A stretch of 35,064 nt of DNA from Pseudomonadota bacterium (GCA_030535425.1 JAUNHQ010000001.1:102229-137292); one strand, 5' to 3'. Positions 8,132 to 19,805 are shown, counted from the stretch's first letter. Notes: generated from the letters alone by a model not told the origin. Made by a program: numbers and translations.

Positions 8132-8186
8132 ATAAAAACCATAGCTGCCCGCACGTCTTACACAAGGAAATCAGGCATAAAACAGC
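8132..8186 (+). repeat. Dispersed ~60-bp repeat, degenerate copy C
   Basis: The stretch contains ACCATAGCTGCCCGCACG, then ACACAAGGAAATCAGGC, matching the core and tail of the family with several changes. It sits in the 173-base gap between the small membrane gene and the end of gshA. A further fragment (GGCAGCAGCTTCTATTTTTG, about 8209-8226) may be a second, opposite and very decayed copy. Otherwise nothing was seen in this gap. Confidence 0.5.
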
Positions 8187-8265
8187 CTGAATTCTCCCCA
8201 TAAAAGGTGGCAGCAGCTTCTATTTTTGCAGCACCCATTTGCAGCCCTACAGACGCCCACGCGGC

Positions 8266-9828
8266 TCAGGGCGACTCGGCCCCGGCCAGCAAGGCGCCGG
8301 GGCGCAGGCCCAGGCGCTTGGGCGAGGTGTATTCGCGCCGGTAGTCCTCAAACGGCATGCTGTCGCGGCTTTCAATGGCTTTTTGCTCGGCCACCGAGGA
8401 CTGCGCCAGGCCCGCAAAGCGCTGGCGCAGCGCGTCGTCATACGGCAGGCGCAGCAGCTCCTGGCGCACGTGCAGCGAACGGTCGATGGCAAATTGCTTG
8501 AAGCTGCCGGCAAACCCTTCGTTCATGGCCCGCAGCACGCGGGCCGAGGGCAGGCTGTCGGGCTGGGCAAAGCGCGCGCGCGCCAGCGCCAGCGCCTGGG
8601 CATAGGCATCGCCGCCGCAGGCGGCATCCAGCGCCTGGGCAATGGGCAGGCATTCGGCCAGCAGCTCGGCCCCCCAGTCGCTCAGCCGCACGTGCTGGCC
8701 GCCGCGCTCCAGCGTCAGGCCAGGTTCGCGCCCGCGCGCGGCGGTGCGGTGCTGGTTGCGCGCCAGGGCGGCGATTTCCTCCGGCGTGTCGGGCGGGCTG
8801 TCGGTAAGCAGGCAGTGCAGCAAGAAGATGTCGAGCACGCGGGCCGTGTCGGCGTTCAGGCCGATCGGCTCGAAAGGGTTCAAGTCGAGCAGGCGCACCT
8901 CGACATACTCCACCCCGCGCTCGCGCAGCGCGTGCAAGGGGCGCTCGCCCGGCATGATGACGCGCTTGGGACGGATGGTGCCGTAGAACTCGTTTTCGAT
9001 TTGCAGCAGCGTGGTGGCCAGCTGGTTGTAGTCCCCCCCCGGGTTGCGGATGCCCACGTGCTCATAGGCCGGGTAGGGCTTGGTCAGCGCTTCTTCCAGC
9101 GAGGCGGCGTAGCTGTCCAGGCTGTTGTAGCTCACGGCCAGCGAGGCCTGCGCATCGCTTTGGTAGCCCAGCCGCCCCATGCGCAGCGAGGTGGCGTGGG
9201 GCAGGTACATGGTGTCTTCGCTCAGCGCTTGCAGCTCGTGCGCGCGCCCGGCCACAAAGCACGAGCACACGGCGGGCGAAGCGCCAAACAGCGTCAGCAG
9301 CAAAAAGGCGTGGCGGCGGAAGTTGCGGATCAGGCCGAAATAGGCGGCGCTGTCCACGCCCGGCAGCGACCAGTTGTAGTGGATGCCCGAGATGGTCTGC
9401 ATGCGGCGGCCATAGCGGTGGCTCAGGCCCATGCGGTACACGCTTTTGGCGCGGCCCACGTTGCTGGTGCCGTACACGCCGATGGGGATGTTCTCGTCCG
9501 ACGGCAGCCGGCAGGGCATGCTGGACACCCACAGCATTTCATCGCCCAGCGCGGCCAGCTCGTGATAAACGACTTGATGAATGTGCGTCAGCTCAGCCAG
9601 CGCGGCGGACACGTTGGCATGCACGCCGGTGACCAGCTCCAGCTGCGATTCGCTGAAGTCGGTGGTGATGTGCGGGTGCGTCAGGGGCGAGCCCAGCGCC
9701 TGCGGGTGCGGGGTGGCCGCCAGCGTGCCATCGGCACGCGTTCGCAGGCTTTCTTTTTCGATGCCGCGACGTATACCCTGCAGGCGCTGGGGCGTCAATG
9801 CGGCCAGCTTGGCCTGGAGCGTGTTCAT
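8266..9828 (-). CDS. gshA: Glutamate-cysteine ligase
   Basis: This enzyme catalyses the first step of glutathione synthesis, ATP-dependent joining of glutamate and cysteine. The 520-residue protein is the E. coli-type monofunctional GshA. Recognisable stretches include IRRGIEKESLR, TTDFSESQLELVTGV, MLWVSSMPC, YGTSNVGRAKSVYR, ISGIHYNWS and the C-terminal EDYRREYTSPKRLGL. The ATG at 9828 is preceded by AGGAAAGAG at good distance, which decides it over an in-frame start 42 bases upstream. It appears to be transcribed alone: the Dyp gene ends 149 bases upstream and the downstream gap contains only repeat remnants. The leader has a small palindrome that may be regulatory. Confidence 0.96.
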   Translation of the reverse strand: MNTLQAKLAALTPQRLQGIRRGIEKESLRTRADGTLAATPHPQALGSPLTHPHITTDFSESQLELVTGVHANVSAALAELTHIHQVVYHELAALGDEMLWVSSMPCRLPSDENIPIGVYGTSNVGRAKSVYRMGLSHRYGRRMQTISGIHYNWSLPGVDSAAYFGLIRNFRRHAFLLLTLFGASPAVCSCFVAGRAHELQALSEDTMYLPHATSLRMGRLGYQSDAQASLAVSYNSLDSYAASLEEALTKPYPAYEHVGIRNPGGDYNQLATTLLQIENEFYGTIRPKRVIMPGERPLHALRERGVEYVEVRLLDLNPFEPIGLNADTARVLDIFLLHCLLTDSPPDTPEEIAALARNQHRTAARGREPGLTLERGGQHVRLSDWGAELLAECLPIAQALDAACGGDAYAQALALARARFAQPDSLPSARVLRAMNEGFAGSFKQFAIDRSLHVRQELLRLPYDDALRQRFAGLAQSSVAEQKAIESRDSMPFEDYRREYTSPKRLGLRPGALLAGAESP

Positions 9829-9860
9829 GTCGTGCTCTTTCCTGTAGGGGCGGGGGGCTG

Positions 9861-9877
9861 AAGGTATCACATACCTT
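9861..9877. promoter_or_regulatory. Palindrome AAGGTAT-CAC-ATACCTT in the gshA leader
   Basis: This perfect 7-bp inverted repeat with a three-base centre lies 33 bases upstream of the gshA start, in an otherwise GC-rich gap (9829-9977). The position suits an operator or a hairpin in the 5' leader. The loop is short for RNA, so a dimeric regulator site is more likely, but the regulator is unknown. Confidence 0.4.
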
Positions 9878-9977
9878 ATGCCCCTTGCGCGGCGCCTGAC
9901 ACATACTCCACCCCAGATTACAGCCTGACAAGGCTGACACGGGGCTTGCCCCTGGAAGCAGCCGTGAAAAACAGCGC

Positions 9978-10925
9978 TCAGCCGGCTTCGCCCAGGGCTT
10001 CGAGCATGGGCTCGGACGGCACGAAAAACAGTGTGCCGGTGACGGCGCGGCTGAAGTCCAGCAGGCGGTCGTAGTTGCCTTCGGGGCGGCCGATGAACAT
10101 GTTGACCAGCATTTGCTCGGTCACGGCCGGGTCGCGCGCGTAGCCGATGAAGTAGGTGCCGAATTCGCCGCGCGAGGGGGTGGCAAAGGGCAGGTTGCCG
10201 CGCAGGATGGCCAGTTCGTTGCCGTCTTCGTCTTCAATGACGTTGAGCGCCACGTGGGAGTTGCTGGGCTTGACATCGTCGGGCAGCTCGATGTCGTCGT
10301 GCTTGGTGCGGCCGATGACGCGCTCTTGCTCTTCGGTGCTCAGGGCGTTCCAGGCCGTCATGTCGTGCAGGTACTTTTGCACGATGACGTAGCTGCCGCC
10401 GGCAAAGTGCGGGTCTTCGTCGCCGATGACGACGGCCTCAAAGGCTTCCTGGCCTTCGGGGTTTTCGGTGCCGTCAACAAAGCCGACCATGGAGCGCGCG
10501 TCAAAGTAGCGAAAGCCGTGCACTTCGTCCACGGGCTGCACGGCGCTGCCCAGGGCGCGCAGGGCTTGGGTGACGAGTTCGAAGCACAGGTCTTCGGTGT
10601 CGGCGCGCACGTGCAGCAGCACGTCGCCCGGGGTGGCGGGGGCGTGGTGCTTGGCGCCGCGCAGTGCTTTGAAGGGGTGCAGGTGCGCGGGGCGCGGCTG
10701 GCCGGCAAAAAGGCGGTCCCACGCGGCCGCGCCAATGCCCACGACCAGGTTCAGGCTGCGCGCAGCCTCGCGCGTGCCCACGCTGCGGCGCAGGCCGGCG
10801 GCGTTGGCAAAGAAGTCGCGCACGGCCTGCTCGGCCGCAGCGCCGGGGGCGATGTTGAGCACGATGTAGTAGGCCGCGCCGCCGGCGCTGGCGGTGACGG
10901 CCTGGGGCTGGGGCTGTTCGCTCAT
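9978..10925 (-). CDS. Dyp-type haem peroxidase (YfeX-like, class B)
   Basis: This 315-residue dye-decolourising-type peroxidase is predicted to bind haem and use hydrogen peroxide. The distal aspartate is D151 in GFVDGTENP, the proximal haem ligand is H224 in PSNSHVALN, and the distal arginine is R242 in ILRGNLPFA, followed by the typical GEFGTYFIGYARD. There is no signal peptide, so it should be cytoplasmic. The ATG at 10925 has AAGGAG upstream. No encapsulin gene or cargo-loading tail was seen. It is the last gene of the minus-strand purA-phosphoribosyltransferase group, 79 bases after the latter. The physiological substrate is unknown. Confidence 0.93.
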   Translation of the reverse strand: MSEQPQPQAVTASAGGAAYYIVLNIAPGAAAEQAVRDFFANAAGLRRSVGTREAARSLNLVVGIGAAAWDRLFAGQPRPAHLHPFKALRGAKHHAPATPGDVLLHVRADTEDLCFELVTQALRALGSAVQPVDEVHGFRYFDARSMVGFVDGTENPEGQEAFEAVVIGDEDPHFAGGSYVIVQKYLHDMTAWNALSTEEQERVIGRTKHDDIELPDDVKPSNSHVALNVIEDEDGNELAILRGNLPFATPSRGEFGTYFIGYARDPAVTEQMLVNMFIGRPEGNYDRLLDFSRAVTGTLFFVPSEPMLEALGEAG

Positions 10926-11004
10926 CGGGGGTTCTCCTTGTGGTGCGGGCGTGTCGGGGGCTGCGGCTGGCGCTTGGCGGCTTGTCCTGCCAGTCCTGCC
11001 AGGC

Positions 11005-11529
11005 TCAAACCTTCCACTTGGCCAGCAGTTTTTCGGGGCTGAGGCTGTCGTAGCCTTCAAAGGGCTGGTGGATCCAGGGGTTGGTGGGCAGGTGTTCGAC
11101 GGAGTAGTCGGCCTGAAAGCTCGAGCAGCCCTTGGTCCAGATGACGGCGGTGCGCAGTTCGGTGATGGGCGGGTAGTTGCTGCGCAGGCGGTCAACCACG
11201 GCTTGCAGGGTGACGCCGGTGTCGGCCAGGTCATCGACCAGCAGCACGCGGCCGGCAATCTGCCCCTTGGGGGTGGTGATGTAGTGGGCAATGTCCAGGT
11301 GGCCCTGCACTTTGCCGGCTTCGGCGCGGTAGCTGCTGGTGGACATGATGGCCAGGGGCACGTCGAAGATGCGGCTCAGGATGTCGCCGGGGCGCAGGCC
11401 GCCGCGCGCCAGGCACAAGATGGTGTCGAACTGCCAGCCGGACTGGTGCACCTTGATGGCCAGCTTTTCGATCAGGTTGTGGTATTCGTCGTAGCTTACG
11501 TACAGGTGCTTGCCGTCTTCCGTCAACAT
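11005..11529 (-). CDS. Purine-type phosphoribosyltransferase
   Basis: This 174-residue type I phosphoribosyltransferase has the PRPP-binding loop VLLVDDLADTG at about 104-114 and the early CLARGGLRPGDILSR stretch. It is probably a hypoxanthine/xanthine/guanine salvage enzyme, given its place directly after purA, but the base specificity cannot be fixed from sequence. The ATG at 11529 is chosen because AAAGGAG lies 7 bases upstream. A longer in-frame extension would run through a repeat copy and into purA and is rejected. The downstream neighbour is the Dyp peroxidase gene. Confidence 0.88.
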   Translation of the reverse strand: MLTEDGKHLYVSYDEYHNLIEKLAIKVHQSGWQFDTILCLARGGLRPGDILSRIFDVPLAIMSTSSYRAEAGKVQGHLDIAHYITTPKGQIAGRVLLVDDLADTGVTLQAVVDRLRSNYPPITELRTAVIWTKGCSSFQADYSVEHLPTNPWIHQPFEGYDSLSPEKLLAKWKV

Positions 11530-11539
11530 GGTTTCACTC

Positions 11540-11592
11540 CTTTTTTGATAGCTGCTCGCACGCGCCAGTTGCACGCAAATGCCGTTTTTGGC
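11540..11592 (+). repeat. Dispersed ~60-bp repeat, copy D, leader of the phosphoribosyltransferase gene
   Basis: The sequence includes TTTTTTGATAGCTGCTCGCA, CGCGCCAGTTGCACGCAAA and CCGTTTTTGG, a good match to copy A. It fills most of the 73-base gap between purA and the phosphoribosyltransferase gene and ends next to that gene's ribosome-binding site. Confidence 0.7.
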
Positions 11593-11602
11593 AATGAAAG
11601 GA

Positions 11603-14247
<2,645 letters not shown>

Positions 14248-14379
14248 GGCGGGAATGCAGCTTTCGCGGGCTGTTAAAAACGCGATTCTAAAGGCCCGGC
14301 AGCGCCCTGCCCTGGTGCGGCGGGTGGGCTCAGGTCAAAGCCTTGGGCCATGCGCCTGCGGCCCCCTGCCCCAAACGAC

Positions 14380-14404
14380 AAAAGCCGGGGCAAGCCCGGC
14401 TTTT
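14380..14404. terminator. Rho-independent, bidirectional-looking terminator after hflC
   Basis: AAAAGCCGGG and CCCGGCTTTT pair across GCAAG, a 10-bp stem flanked by A and T tracts on either side. It lies 26 bases past the hflC stop and should end the hfq/hflX-hflK-hflC transcript. Many proteobacteria have a DUF2065 (YjeT) gene after hflC; the 182-base gap here (14248-14429) holds no convincing small gene. Confidence 0.88.
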
Positions 14405-14429
14405 GAAGTGCTTGGCAACGCTGGGGCAC

Positions 14430-15308
14430 TTACTCCGGCGTGCGCATGTTCTTGAAGAACTCTGACGAAGCGGGGTCGATCACCAGCATGTCGCCAGGCT
14501 TGCCCACGCTGGCCTTGTAGGCGTCCAGGCTGCGGTAGAACTCGGCGAACTTGGGGTCTTGGCCAAAGGCCTGGCCATAGATGCGGGTGGCCTGGGCGTC
14601 GCCCTCGCCGCGCACTTTTTCGGCGTCGCGGTAGGCATTGGCCACGGTCACTTCGCGCTGGCGGTCGGCTTCGGCGCGGATTTGCTCGCCTTCGGCGGCG
14701 CCGGTGGCGCGCAGCTCGTTGGCCACGCGCTCGCGCTCGGCCTGCATGCGGCGGTAGACCGATTCGGTGATGGACTCGGAGTAGTCGGCGCGCGTGAGGC
14801 GCACGTCCACGATCTCAATGCCCCAGGGGCGCTCGCCGGAAACGGCCTCGGCCACTTCGCGCTTGACGGCGGCCATCAGCTCTTCGCGGCGGGTAGAGAG
14901 GATTTCGCGCACCGTGCGGCGGTTGATCTCCTCCTGAAAGGCGTTGCGCACCACGCGGTTGAGCTGCAAGGCGCCCGCGCTTTCGTCCAGACCCACGCTG
15001 CGGATGTAGGCCTGCGGGTCGTTGATGCGCCACTTCATGTACCAGTCAATCACCATGCGCTGCTTTTCAGCGGTGAGCATGGGCTCGGTGTCCATGCTGT
15101 CGAGCGTGAGCAAACGCTTGTCGAGGTAGTTGACGTTCTGGAACGGCGGCGGGAGCTTGAAGTTCAGCCCCGGCTCGGTGATGACGCGCTGAATTTGCCC
15201 CAGCTGGTAGACAACGCCGAACTGGCGCTGGTCCACCACGAACATGGTGGACACGGCGAGCACGAGCAGAATGAGAACGGTGGTTCCGATGAATCCGACT
15301 TTGTTCAT
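14430..15308 (-). CDS. hflC: FtsH protease modulator HflC
   Basis: HflC is a membrane-anchored SPFH/band-7 protein which, with HflK, surrounds the FtsH protease and modulates its degradation of membrane proteins. The 292-residue protein has one N-terminal transmembrane helix (about 5-25) followed by the SPFH domain (VVDQRQFGVVYQLGQI). A charged helical stretch rich in E, R and A comes next (about 185-240), ending near GEGDAQATRIYGQAFG. The gene lies 27 bases after hflK and is followed by a strong terminator. It is a normal member of the hflX-hflK-hflC operon. Confidence 0.96.
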   Translation of the reverse strand: MNKVGFIGTTVLILLVLAVSTMFVVDQRQFGVVYQLGQIQRVITEPGLNFKLPPPFQNVNYLDKRLLTLDSMDTEPMLTAEKQRMVIDWYMKWRINDPQAYIRSVGLDESAGALQLNRVVRNAFQEEINRRTVREILSTRREELMAAVKREVAEAVSGERPWGIEIVDVRLTRADYSESITESVYRRMQAERERVANELRATGAAEGEQIRAEADRQREVTVANAYRDAEKVRGEGDAQATRIYGQAFGQDPKFAEFYRSLDAYKASVGKPGDMLVIDPASSEFFKNMRTPE

Positions 15309-15335
15309 GGCTTGCGGTCTTTTTCCGGGCGGGGT

Positions 15336-16715
15336 TCAGCGGGTGTCGCGCTCGCGGCTGCGGGCGCTGTCGCGCGTGCGCGCATCGGCGGCGGGGGCCG
15401 CAGCGGGCGCAGGCGCGGGTGCCGCAGGGGCAGCGGCGGGCGCAGGCGCCGGCGCGGGTGTGGCCGCGCCCGCGGCCTGCATCACCTTGTCCAGCGGCAG
15501 GTACATGAGGCTGCCGGAGCGGCTGTCCACGATGACCTTGTTCACCCCGCCATAGACTTGCTGCATGGTGTCGATGTACATGCGGTCGCGCGTGACTTGC
15601 GGCGCCTTCTGGTATTCAGCCAGCACGGAGGCAAAGCGCTGCGCGTCACCTTCGGCCTGGGCCACGATGCGGGCCTTGTAGCCCTCGGCCTCTTCCTTCA
15701 GGCGCGCGGCCGTACCGGCGGCGCGGGGCACCACGTCGTTGGCGTAGGCCTGGGCCTGGTTCTTGGCCCGCTCACGCTCCTGGCTGGCCTTGAGCACGTC
15801 TTCAAACGCGGCCTGCACCTGCTCGGGCGGGCGCACGCCACCTTGCTGCATGTTGACGGCCACCACTTCGATGCCCAGGCCGTAGCGGTCGAGAATGGTT
15901 TGCATCAAATCGCGCACGCGCGGGGCGATCTGGTCGCGCTCTTCGGCCATGGCGTTGTCCATGGTCATGTTGCCCACCACTTCGCGCACGGCGCTTTCGG
16001 CCACCTGGGGCACGGCGTCGTCGGGGTTGCGGCTGACGAACAGGTAGGCGCGCGCGTCTTTCAGGCGGTATTGCACGGCGAACTTGATTTCAACGATGTT
16101 CTCGTCGCGTGTGAGCATGGCCGACTCGCGCAGGCCGGTGCTTTTGACGATGGTGTCGCGCCCCACGTCCACCGAGCGGATGCGGGTGACGGGCACCGTT
16201 TCGTGCCGCTGAAAGGGAAAGGGCAGCCGCCAGTTGAAACCCGCGCCTACGGTGGCGTGGTATTTGCCGAACTGGGTGATGACGGCCTGCTGGCCTTCTT
16301 GCACGATGAAAAAGCCCGAGCCCAGCCAGATGGCCACGGCCACGATGCCGATCAGCCCCGCGCCAATGCCGGTGCTTTTGGCGTCGGGCTGAAAGCCGCC
16401 GCCGCCGGGCAAGCCGCCCCGCCCGCCACGGCCACCGCCGTTGCCGCCGCCAAACAGGCCGCCAAGCTTGCGGTTGAAGTCCTGCCACAGCTCATCCAGA
16501 TCGGGCGGGCCCTGGTTGGCGCCGCCGCGCGGGGGCTGCTGGCGCGGGGGCTGCGGCTCGGGCGGCGGGGAGGCGGGACGGTCGGATGGACGGTCATCCG
16601 GGCGCGGCTCGTCCTGGCCTTCGCCCCGGCCCCAGCGCGGGTCGTTGAGGTTGAACATGCCCCGGATGCGCGCGGGCCAGGCGGCCAGGCGCGGGGTGCT
16701 GAAGCGGTTTTTCAT
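15336..16715 (-). CDS. hflK: FtsH protease modulator HflK
   Basis: HflK is the partner of HflC in the large membrane assembly around FtsH. The 459-residue protein opens with a Pro/Gly/Arg-rich cytoplasmic region of about 120 residues, including a Gly-rich stretch (GGLFGGGNGGGRGGRGG). One membrane helix follows (GLIGIVAVAIWLGSGFFIV), then the SPFH domain (EGQQAVITQFGKYHATVGAG, TRDENIVEIKFAVQYRLKD). The C-terminal tail is Ala/Pro-rich and ends in an Arg-rich stretch. It starts 27 bases after hflX. Low-complexity ends are usual for the family. Confidence 0.96.
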   Translation of the reverse strand: MKNRFSTPRLAAWPARIRGMFNLNDPRWGRGEGQDEPRPDDRPSDRPASPPPEPQPPRQQPPRGGANQGPPDLDELWQDFNRKLGGLFGGGNGGGRGGRGGLPGGGGFQPDAKSTGIGAGLIGIVAVAIWLGSGFFIVQEGQQAVITQFGKYHATVGAGFNWRLPFPFQRHETVPVTRIRSVDVGRDTIVKSTGLRESAMLTRDENIVEIKFAVQYRLKDARAYLFVSRNPDDAVPQVAESAVREVVGNMTMDNAMAEERDQIAPRVRDLMQTILDRYGLGIEVVAVNMQQGGVRPPEQVQAAFEDVLKASQERERAKNQAQAYANDVVPRAAGTAARLKEEAEGYKARIVAQAEGDAQRFASVLAEYQKAPQVTRDRMYIDTMQQVYGGVNKVIVDSRSGSLMYLPLDKVMQAAGAATPAPAPAPAAAPAAPAPAPAAAPAADARTRDSARSRERDTR

Positions 16716-16742
16716 GGCTTGGCTATTCGCTTGTGTAACCCA

Positions 16743-17930
16743 TCATTGTGCCTTTGCAGGGCTGGGCGCACCCTGGCCCTGCCCTTCAAAGGCCGCTTGC
16801 GCCAGCCGCGCCAGCTCGGCGCGCAGCAGGGGCAGGCCCTCGCCCGTTTGGGCGCTGACGAAGATGCGCGGCCAGGTGTGCCCTTCGTGCGCCATCGTGT
16901 CCTGCAAGGCCACGGGGCGGCGGTCGGGCGGCAAGGCGTCGAGCTTGTTGAACACCACCAGCTGCGGCAGATGTGCCGCGCCGATTTCGGCCAGCACGCG
17001 CTGCACTTCGCTCATCTGCTCGTGCCAGCCGGGGTTGGCCGCATCCACCACGTGCAGCAGCAAGTCGGCGTCGGCCGCTTCCTGCAAGGTGGCTTCAAAG
17101 GCTTCGACCAGGCCGTGCGGCAAATCGCGGATGAAGCCCACGGTGTCTGACAGCGACACCGAGCGCCCCCCGCCCTGCGCATCGCCCAGGTAAAGCTGGC
17201 GCGTGGTGGTGTCCAGCGTGGCAAAAAGCTGGTCGGCAGCATAGGCGCGGGCCTTGACCAGCGCGTTGAACAGCGTGGATTTGCCCGCGTTGGTGTAGCC
17301 GACCAAGGAGATGTTGAAGGCTTCGCGCCGCTCGCGCTGGCGGCGCTGGGTCTGGCGCTGGCGCTTGACCTTGGCCAGGCGTTCCTTGGTGCGCTTGATG
17401 GCTTCGCCAATCATGCGGCGGTCCAGCTCAATCTGCGTTTCGCCCGGGCCGCCGCGCGTGCCGATGCCGCCTTGCTGGCGCTCCAGGTGGCTCCAGCGGC
17501 GCACCAGGCGGGTGGCCAGGTATTGCAGGCGCGCCAGCTCCACTTGCAGCTTGCCTTCGTGGCTGCGGGCACGCTGGGCGAAGATTTCCAGAATGAGCAG
17601 CGTGCGGTCGTTGACGGGCAGGCCAATGGCGCGCTCCAGGTTGCGCTGCTGCACGGGGCTCAAGGCCTGGTCGAACAGCACTTCGCTGGCGCCGTGGCTT
17701 TGCGCCAGCAGCTTGATTTCTTCGGCCTTGCCGCTGCCGACGAACAGGGCGGCATCGGGCGCCTTGCGCTTGCAGGCCAGGCGCGCCACGGGTTTGAGGC
17801 CCGCGGTTTCGGCCAGCAGGCCCAGCTCGTGCAGTTCGCCGTCGAAATGCGGCACGCCCAGGTCAACCCCCACCAGCACGGCGGCAGGTTGGGCGATGGC
17901 GGGTTCGTCAGGAAGTTGGCGAGGGGGCAA
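16743..17930 (-). CDS. hflX: GTPase HflX, ribosome-associated
   Basis: HflX is a translational GTPase that binds the 50S subunit and splits stalled ribosomes, especially in stress. The 395-residue frame has the N-terminal HflX domain (LFVGSGKAEEI, FDQALSPVQQRNLE), the conserved GGIGTRGGPGETQIE, a basic coiled helix, and the G domain: VGYTNAGKSTLFN (G1), DTVGFIRDLPHGLVEAF (G3) and VFNKLD (G4). The start is uncertain: the first codon shown is TTG, no ATG precedes it before an in-frame stop at 17973-17975, and a CTG at 17966 is the only other nearby option. A repeat copy separates it from hfq. Confidence 0.93.
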   Translation of the reverse strand: MPPRQLPDEPAIAQPAAVLVGVDLGVPHFDGELHELGLLAETAGLKPVARLACKRKAPDAALFVGSGKAEEIKLLAQSHGASEVLFDQALSPVQQRNLERAIGLPVNDRTLLILEIFAQRARSHEGKLQVELARLQYLATRLVRRWSHLERQQGGIGTRGGPGETQIELDRRMIGEAIKRTKERLAKVKRQRQTQRRQRERREAFNISLVGYTNAGKSTLFNALVKARAYAADQLFATLDTTTRQLYLGDAQGGGRSVSLSDTVGFIRDLPHGLVEAFEATLQEAADADLLLHVVDAANPGWHEQMSEVQRVLAEIGAAHLPQLVVFNKLDALPPDRRPVALQDTMAHEGHTWPRIFVSAQTGEGLPLLRAELARLAQAAFEGQGQGAPSPAKAQ

Positions 17931-17967
17931 GGCGTGGGGGCAGAAGGCAAGGGCCGCCTGCGGCAGG

Positions 17968-18032
17968 TATTGCTATATATTCAATAGCTGCCGCCACAGA
18001 CTGGACGCGCGCAAAAGGCTTATTTGCTATCA
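17968..18032 (+). repeat. Dispersed ~60-bp repeat, copy E, overlapping the hfq stop codon
   Basis: It reads TATTGCTATATATTCAATAG, CTGCCGCCACAGACTGG, ACGCGCGCAAAAGGC and TTATTTGC. It fills the hfq-hflX gap, and its right end contributes the last Hfq codons and the TAA stop. Confidence 0.7.
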
Positions 18033-18271
18033 GACTCGGCGTTGTCTGCGCTGACCTGGAAGTTCACCGCGCGACCGGGGACGATGGTGGAAATGGCGTG
18101 CTTGTAGACCATTTGCGTGACGGTGTTGCGCAGCAGCACGACGTACTGGTCGAACGACTCGATCTGGCCCTGGAGCTTGATGCCGTTGACCAGGTAGATG
18201 GAGACGGGGATGTGCTCACGGCGCAGGGTGTTAAGGAAGGGGTCTTGTAGGAGTTGCCCTTTGTTGCTCAC
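18020..18271 (-). CDS. hfq: RNA chaperone Hfq
   Basis: Hfq is a hexameric Sm-fold protein that pairs small RNAs with mRNAs. The 83-residue protein has Sm1 ([20 protein letters not shown]) and Sm2 ([14 protein letters not shown]), with the conserved N-terminal [11 protein letters not shown]. The start is GTG, preceded by GGAGA. The tail after the Sm fold is short and acidic ([10 protein letters not shown]), and its last codons fall inside a dispersed repeat copy. The gene lies between der and hflX, as is usual in the group. Confidence 0.97.
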   Translation of the reverse strand: MSNKGQLLQDPFLNTLRREHIPVSIYLVNGIKLQGQIESFDQYVVLLRNTVTQMVYKHAISTIVPGRAVNFQVSADNAESDSK

Positions 18272-18367
18272 GATATTCTCCGTGTTCGGATGTTGGTTTC
18301 AGGGGGAGCGAAGTTACCACATGGGGGTGGCGCGCCAAATGACAAGGGGCGTTGCCCAAGGGGGCGT

Positions 18368-19711
18368 TCATGTCGGCTTGTCGGCGTAGGGGTTGTGCGC
18401 GGTTTTCATCTCGATGCGCAAGGGCGTGCCCGTCAAGTCAAAGGCCTTGCGAAAGCGCCCTTCCAGGTAGCGCTTGTAGGCATCGGTCACGCCTTCGAGC
18501 GAGTTGCCGTGCACCACGATCACGGGCGGGTTCATGCCGCCTTGGTGGGCATAGCGCAGCTTGGGCCGGTACATGCCGCTGCGCTTGGGCTGCTGAAACT
18601 GCACCGCCTCTTGCAGCAGGCGGGTGAGCTTGGGCGTGGCCATCTTGCACATGGCGGCGCGGTGCGCTTTGGCAATGGAGCCCCACAGCGGGCCCAGGCC
18701 CTGGCGCTTTTTGGCCGAGATGAAATGCAGCTCGGCAAACTTCAAAAATGCCAGGCGCGATTCGATGGAGCGCACCACCAGCTCGCGCTGGTAGTCGTCC
18801 ACCGCGTCCCACTTGTTCACGGCCAGCACCACGGCGCGGCCCGCATCCAGAATGAAGCCGGCAATGTGCGCGTCCTGGTCGGTCACGCCCTGGGTGGCGT
18901 CCAGCAGCAGCAGCACGACGTTGGCCGACTCAATGGCTTGCAGGGTCTTGACTACAGAGAATTTCTCGATGGCCTCGAACACCCTGCCCTTGCGGCGCAG
19001 GCCGGCGGTGTCGATCAGCTCAAAGCGCTGGCCGCCGCGCTCAAAGTCCACCGTGATGGCATCGCGCGTGGTGCCGGGCAAGTCAAAGGCCACCAGGCGC
19101 TCTTCGCCCAGCCAGGTGTTGATGAGGGTGGATTTGCCCACGTTGGGCCGCCCGGCCACGGCCAGGCGGATAGGGCCATCTGCTTCAGGTTCAGGCTCGT
19201 CCTCCGGCTCGGGCAGGTGCAGCGCGTCCAGCGCCGCATCCAGCATGCCGCGTACCCCCTGGCCGTGGGCGGCAGATACGGGGATCACCTCGCCCAGGCC
19301 CAGCTCATAAAACTCGGCCAGTTGCGCGCCTTCGCGCATGCCCTCGGCCTTGTTGGCCACCAGCAGGCAGGTTTTGCCCAGGCGGCGCAGTTCCTTGGCG
19401 ATGTCGTGGTCCTGCCCCGACAGGCCCGCGCGCGCGTCCACCACGAAGATGACCACATCCGCCTCGGCAATGGCCTGGCGCGTCTGGCGGGCCATTTCGC
19501 GGAAGATGCTGCCTTCGCCCGCCTCGGGTTCAAAGCCGCCGGTGTCGATGACGATGTATTCGCGCCGCCCCAGCCGCCCCTGGCCGTAGTGGCGGTCGCG
19601 CGTCAAGCCCGCGTAGTCGGCCACGATGGCATCGCGGCTTTTGGTCAGCCGGTTGAACAGCGTGGACTTGCCCACATTGGGCCGCCCCACCAGGGCCAGA
19701 ACGGGTTTCAT
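18368..19711 (-). CDS. der: Ribosome-assembly GTPase Der (EngA)
   Basis: Der is an essential tandem GTPase needed for 50S ribosome assembly. The 447-residue protein has two G domains, each with GRPNVGKST (near residues 8-16 and about 180-188), DTGG or DTAG switch motifs, and NKAE or NKWD specificity motifs. A KH-like C-terminal domain includes [20 protein letters not shown]. The ATG at 19711 is chosen over a GTG 9 bases upstream because AGGAAGG lies 8 bases before it. It is co-oriented with bamB upstream, across a repeat-filled gap, and hfq downstream. Confidence 0.97.
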   Translation of the reverse strand: MKPVLALVGRPNVGKSTLFNRLTKSRDAIVADYAGLTRDRHYGQGRLGRREYIVIDTGGFEPEAGEGSIFREMARQTRQAIAEADVVIFVVDARAGLSGQDHDIAKELRRLGKTCLLVANKAEGMREGAQLAEFYELGLGEVIPVSAAHGQGVRGMLDAALDALHLPEPEDEPEPEADGPIRLAVAGRPNVGKSTLINTWLGEERLVAFDLPGTTRDAITVDFERGGQRFELIDTAGLRRKGRVFEAIEKFSVVKTLQAIESANVVLLLLDATQGVTDQDAHIAGFILDAGRAVVLAVNKWDAVDDYQRELVVRSIESRLAFLKFAELHFISAKKRQGLGPLWGSIAKAHRAAMCKMATPKLTRLLQEAVQFQQPKRSGMYRPKLRYAHQGGMNPPVIVVHGNSLEGVTDAYKRYLEGRFRKAFDLTGTPLRIEMKTAHNPYADKPT

Positions 19712-19748
19712 TGCCACCACCTTCCTCTGCCCCGCAGGCCAGAGACAT

Positions 19749-19805
19749 CAAAAACATAGCGCCTAGCGCTTTCCCAGCAAGCGCTAAACCGGGTTTTGAA
19801 ACTTA
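19749..19805 (+). repeat. Dispersed ~60-bp repeat, copy F, with perfect inverted repeat
   Basis: TAGCGCTT (19764-19771) and AAGCGCTA (19779-19786) flank TCCCAGC, followed by a T-rich tail. This is the hairpin half of the repeat family in its least decayed form. It lies between bamB and der. Confidence 0.6.

Noticed and set aside
9978-10925. Dyp peroxidase as encapsulin cargo
   Set aside because: No encapsulin gene is adjacent and the C-terminus lacks a recognisable loading peptide.
14248-14379. Possible small DUF2065 (YjeT) gene between hflC and hisZ
   Set aside because: No frame on the minus strand gives a two-helix membrane protein of the expected kind; only a terminator is seen.
14559-17150. 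Plus-strand open frame of about 860 codons, the longest in the window
   Set aside because: It lies opposite hflC, hflK and hflX, all recognisable in full; its translation is His/Gly/Ala-rich without any domain.
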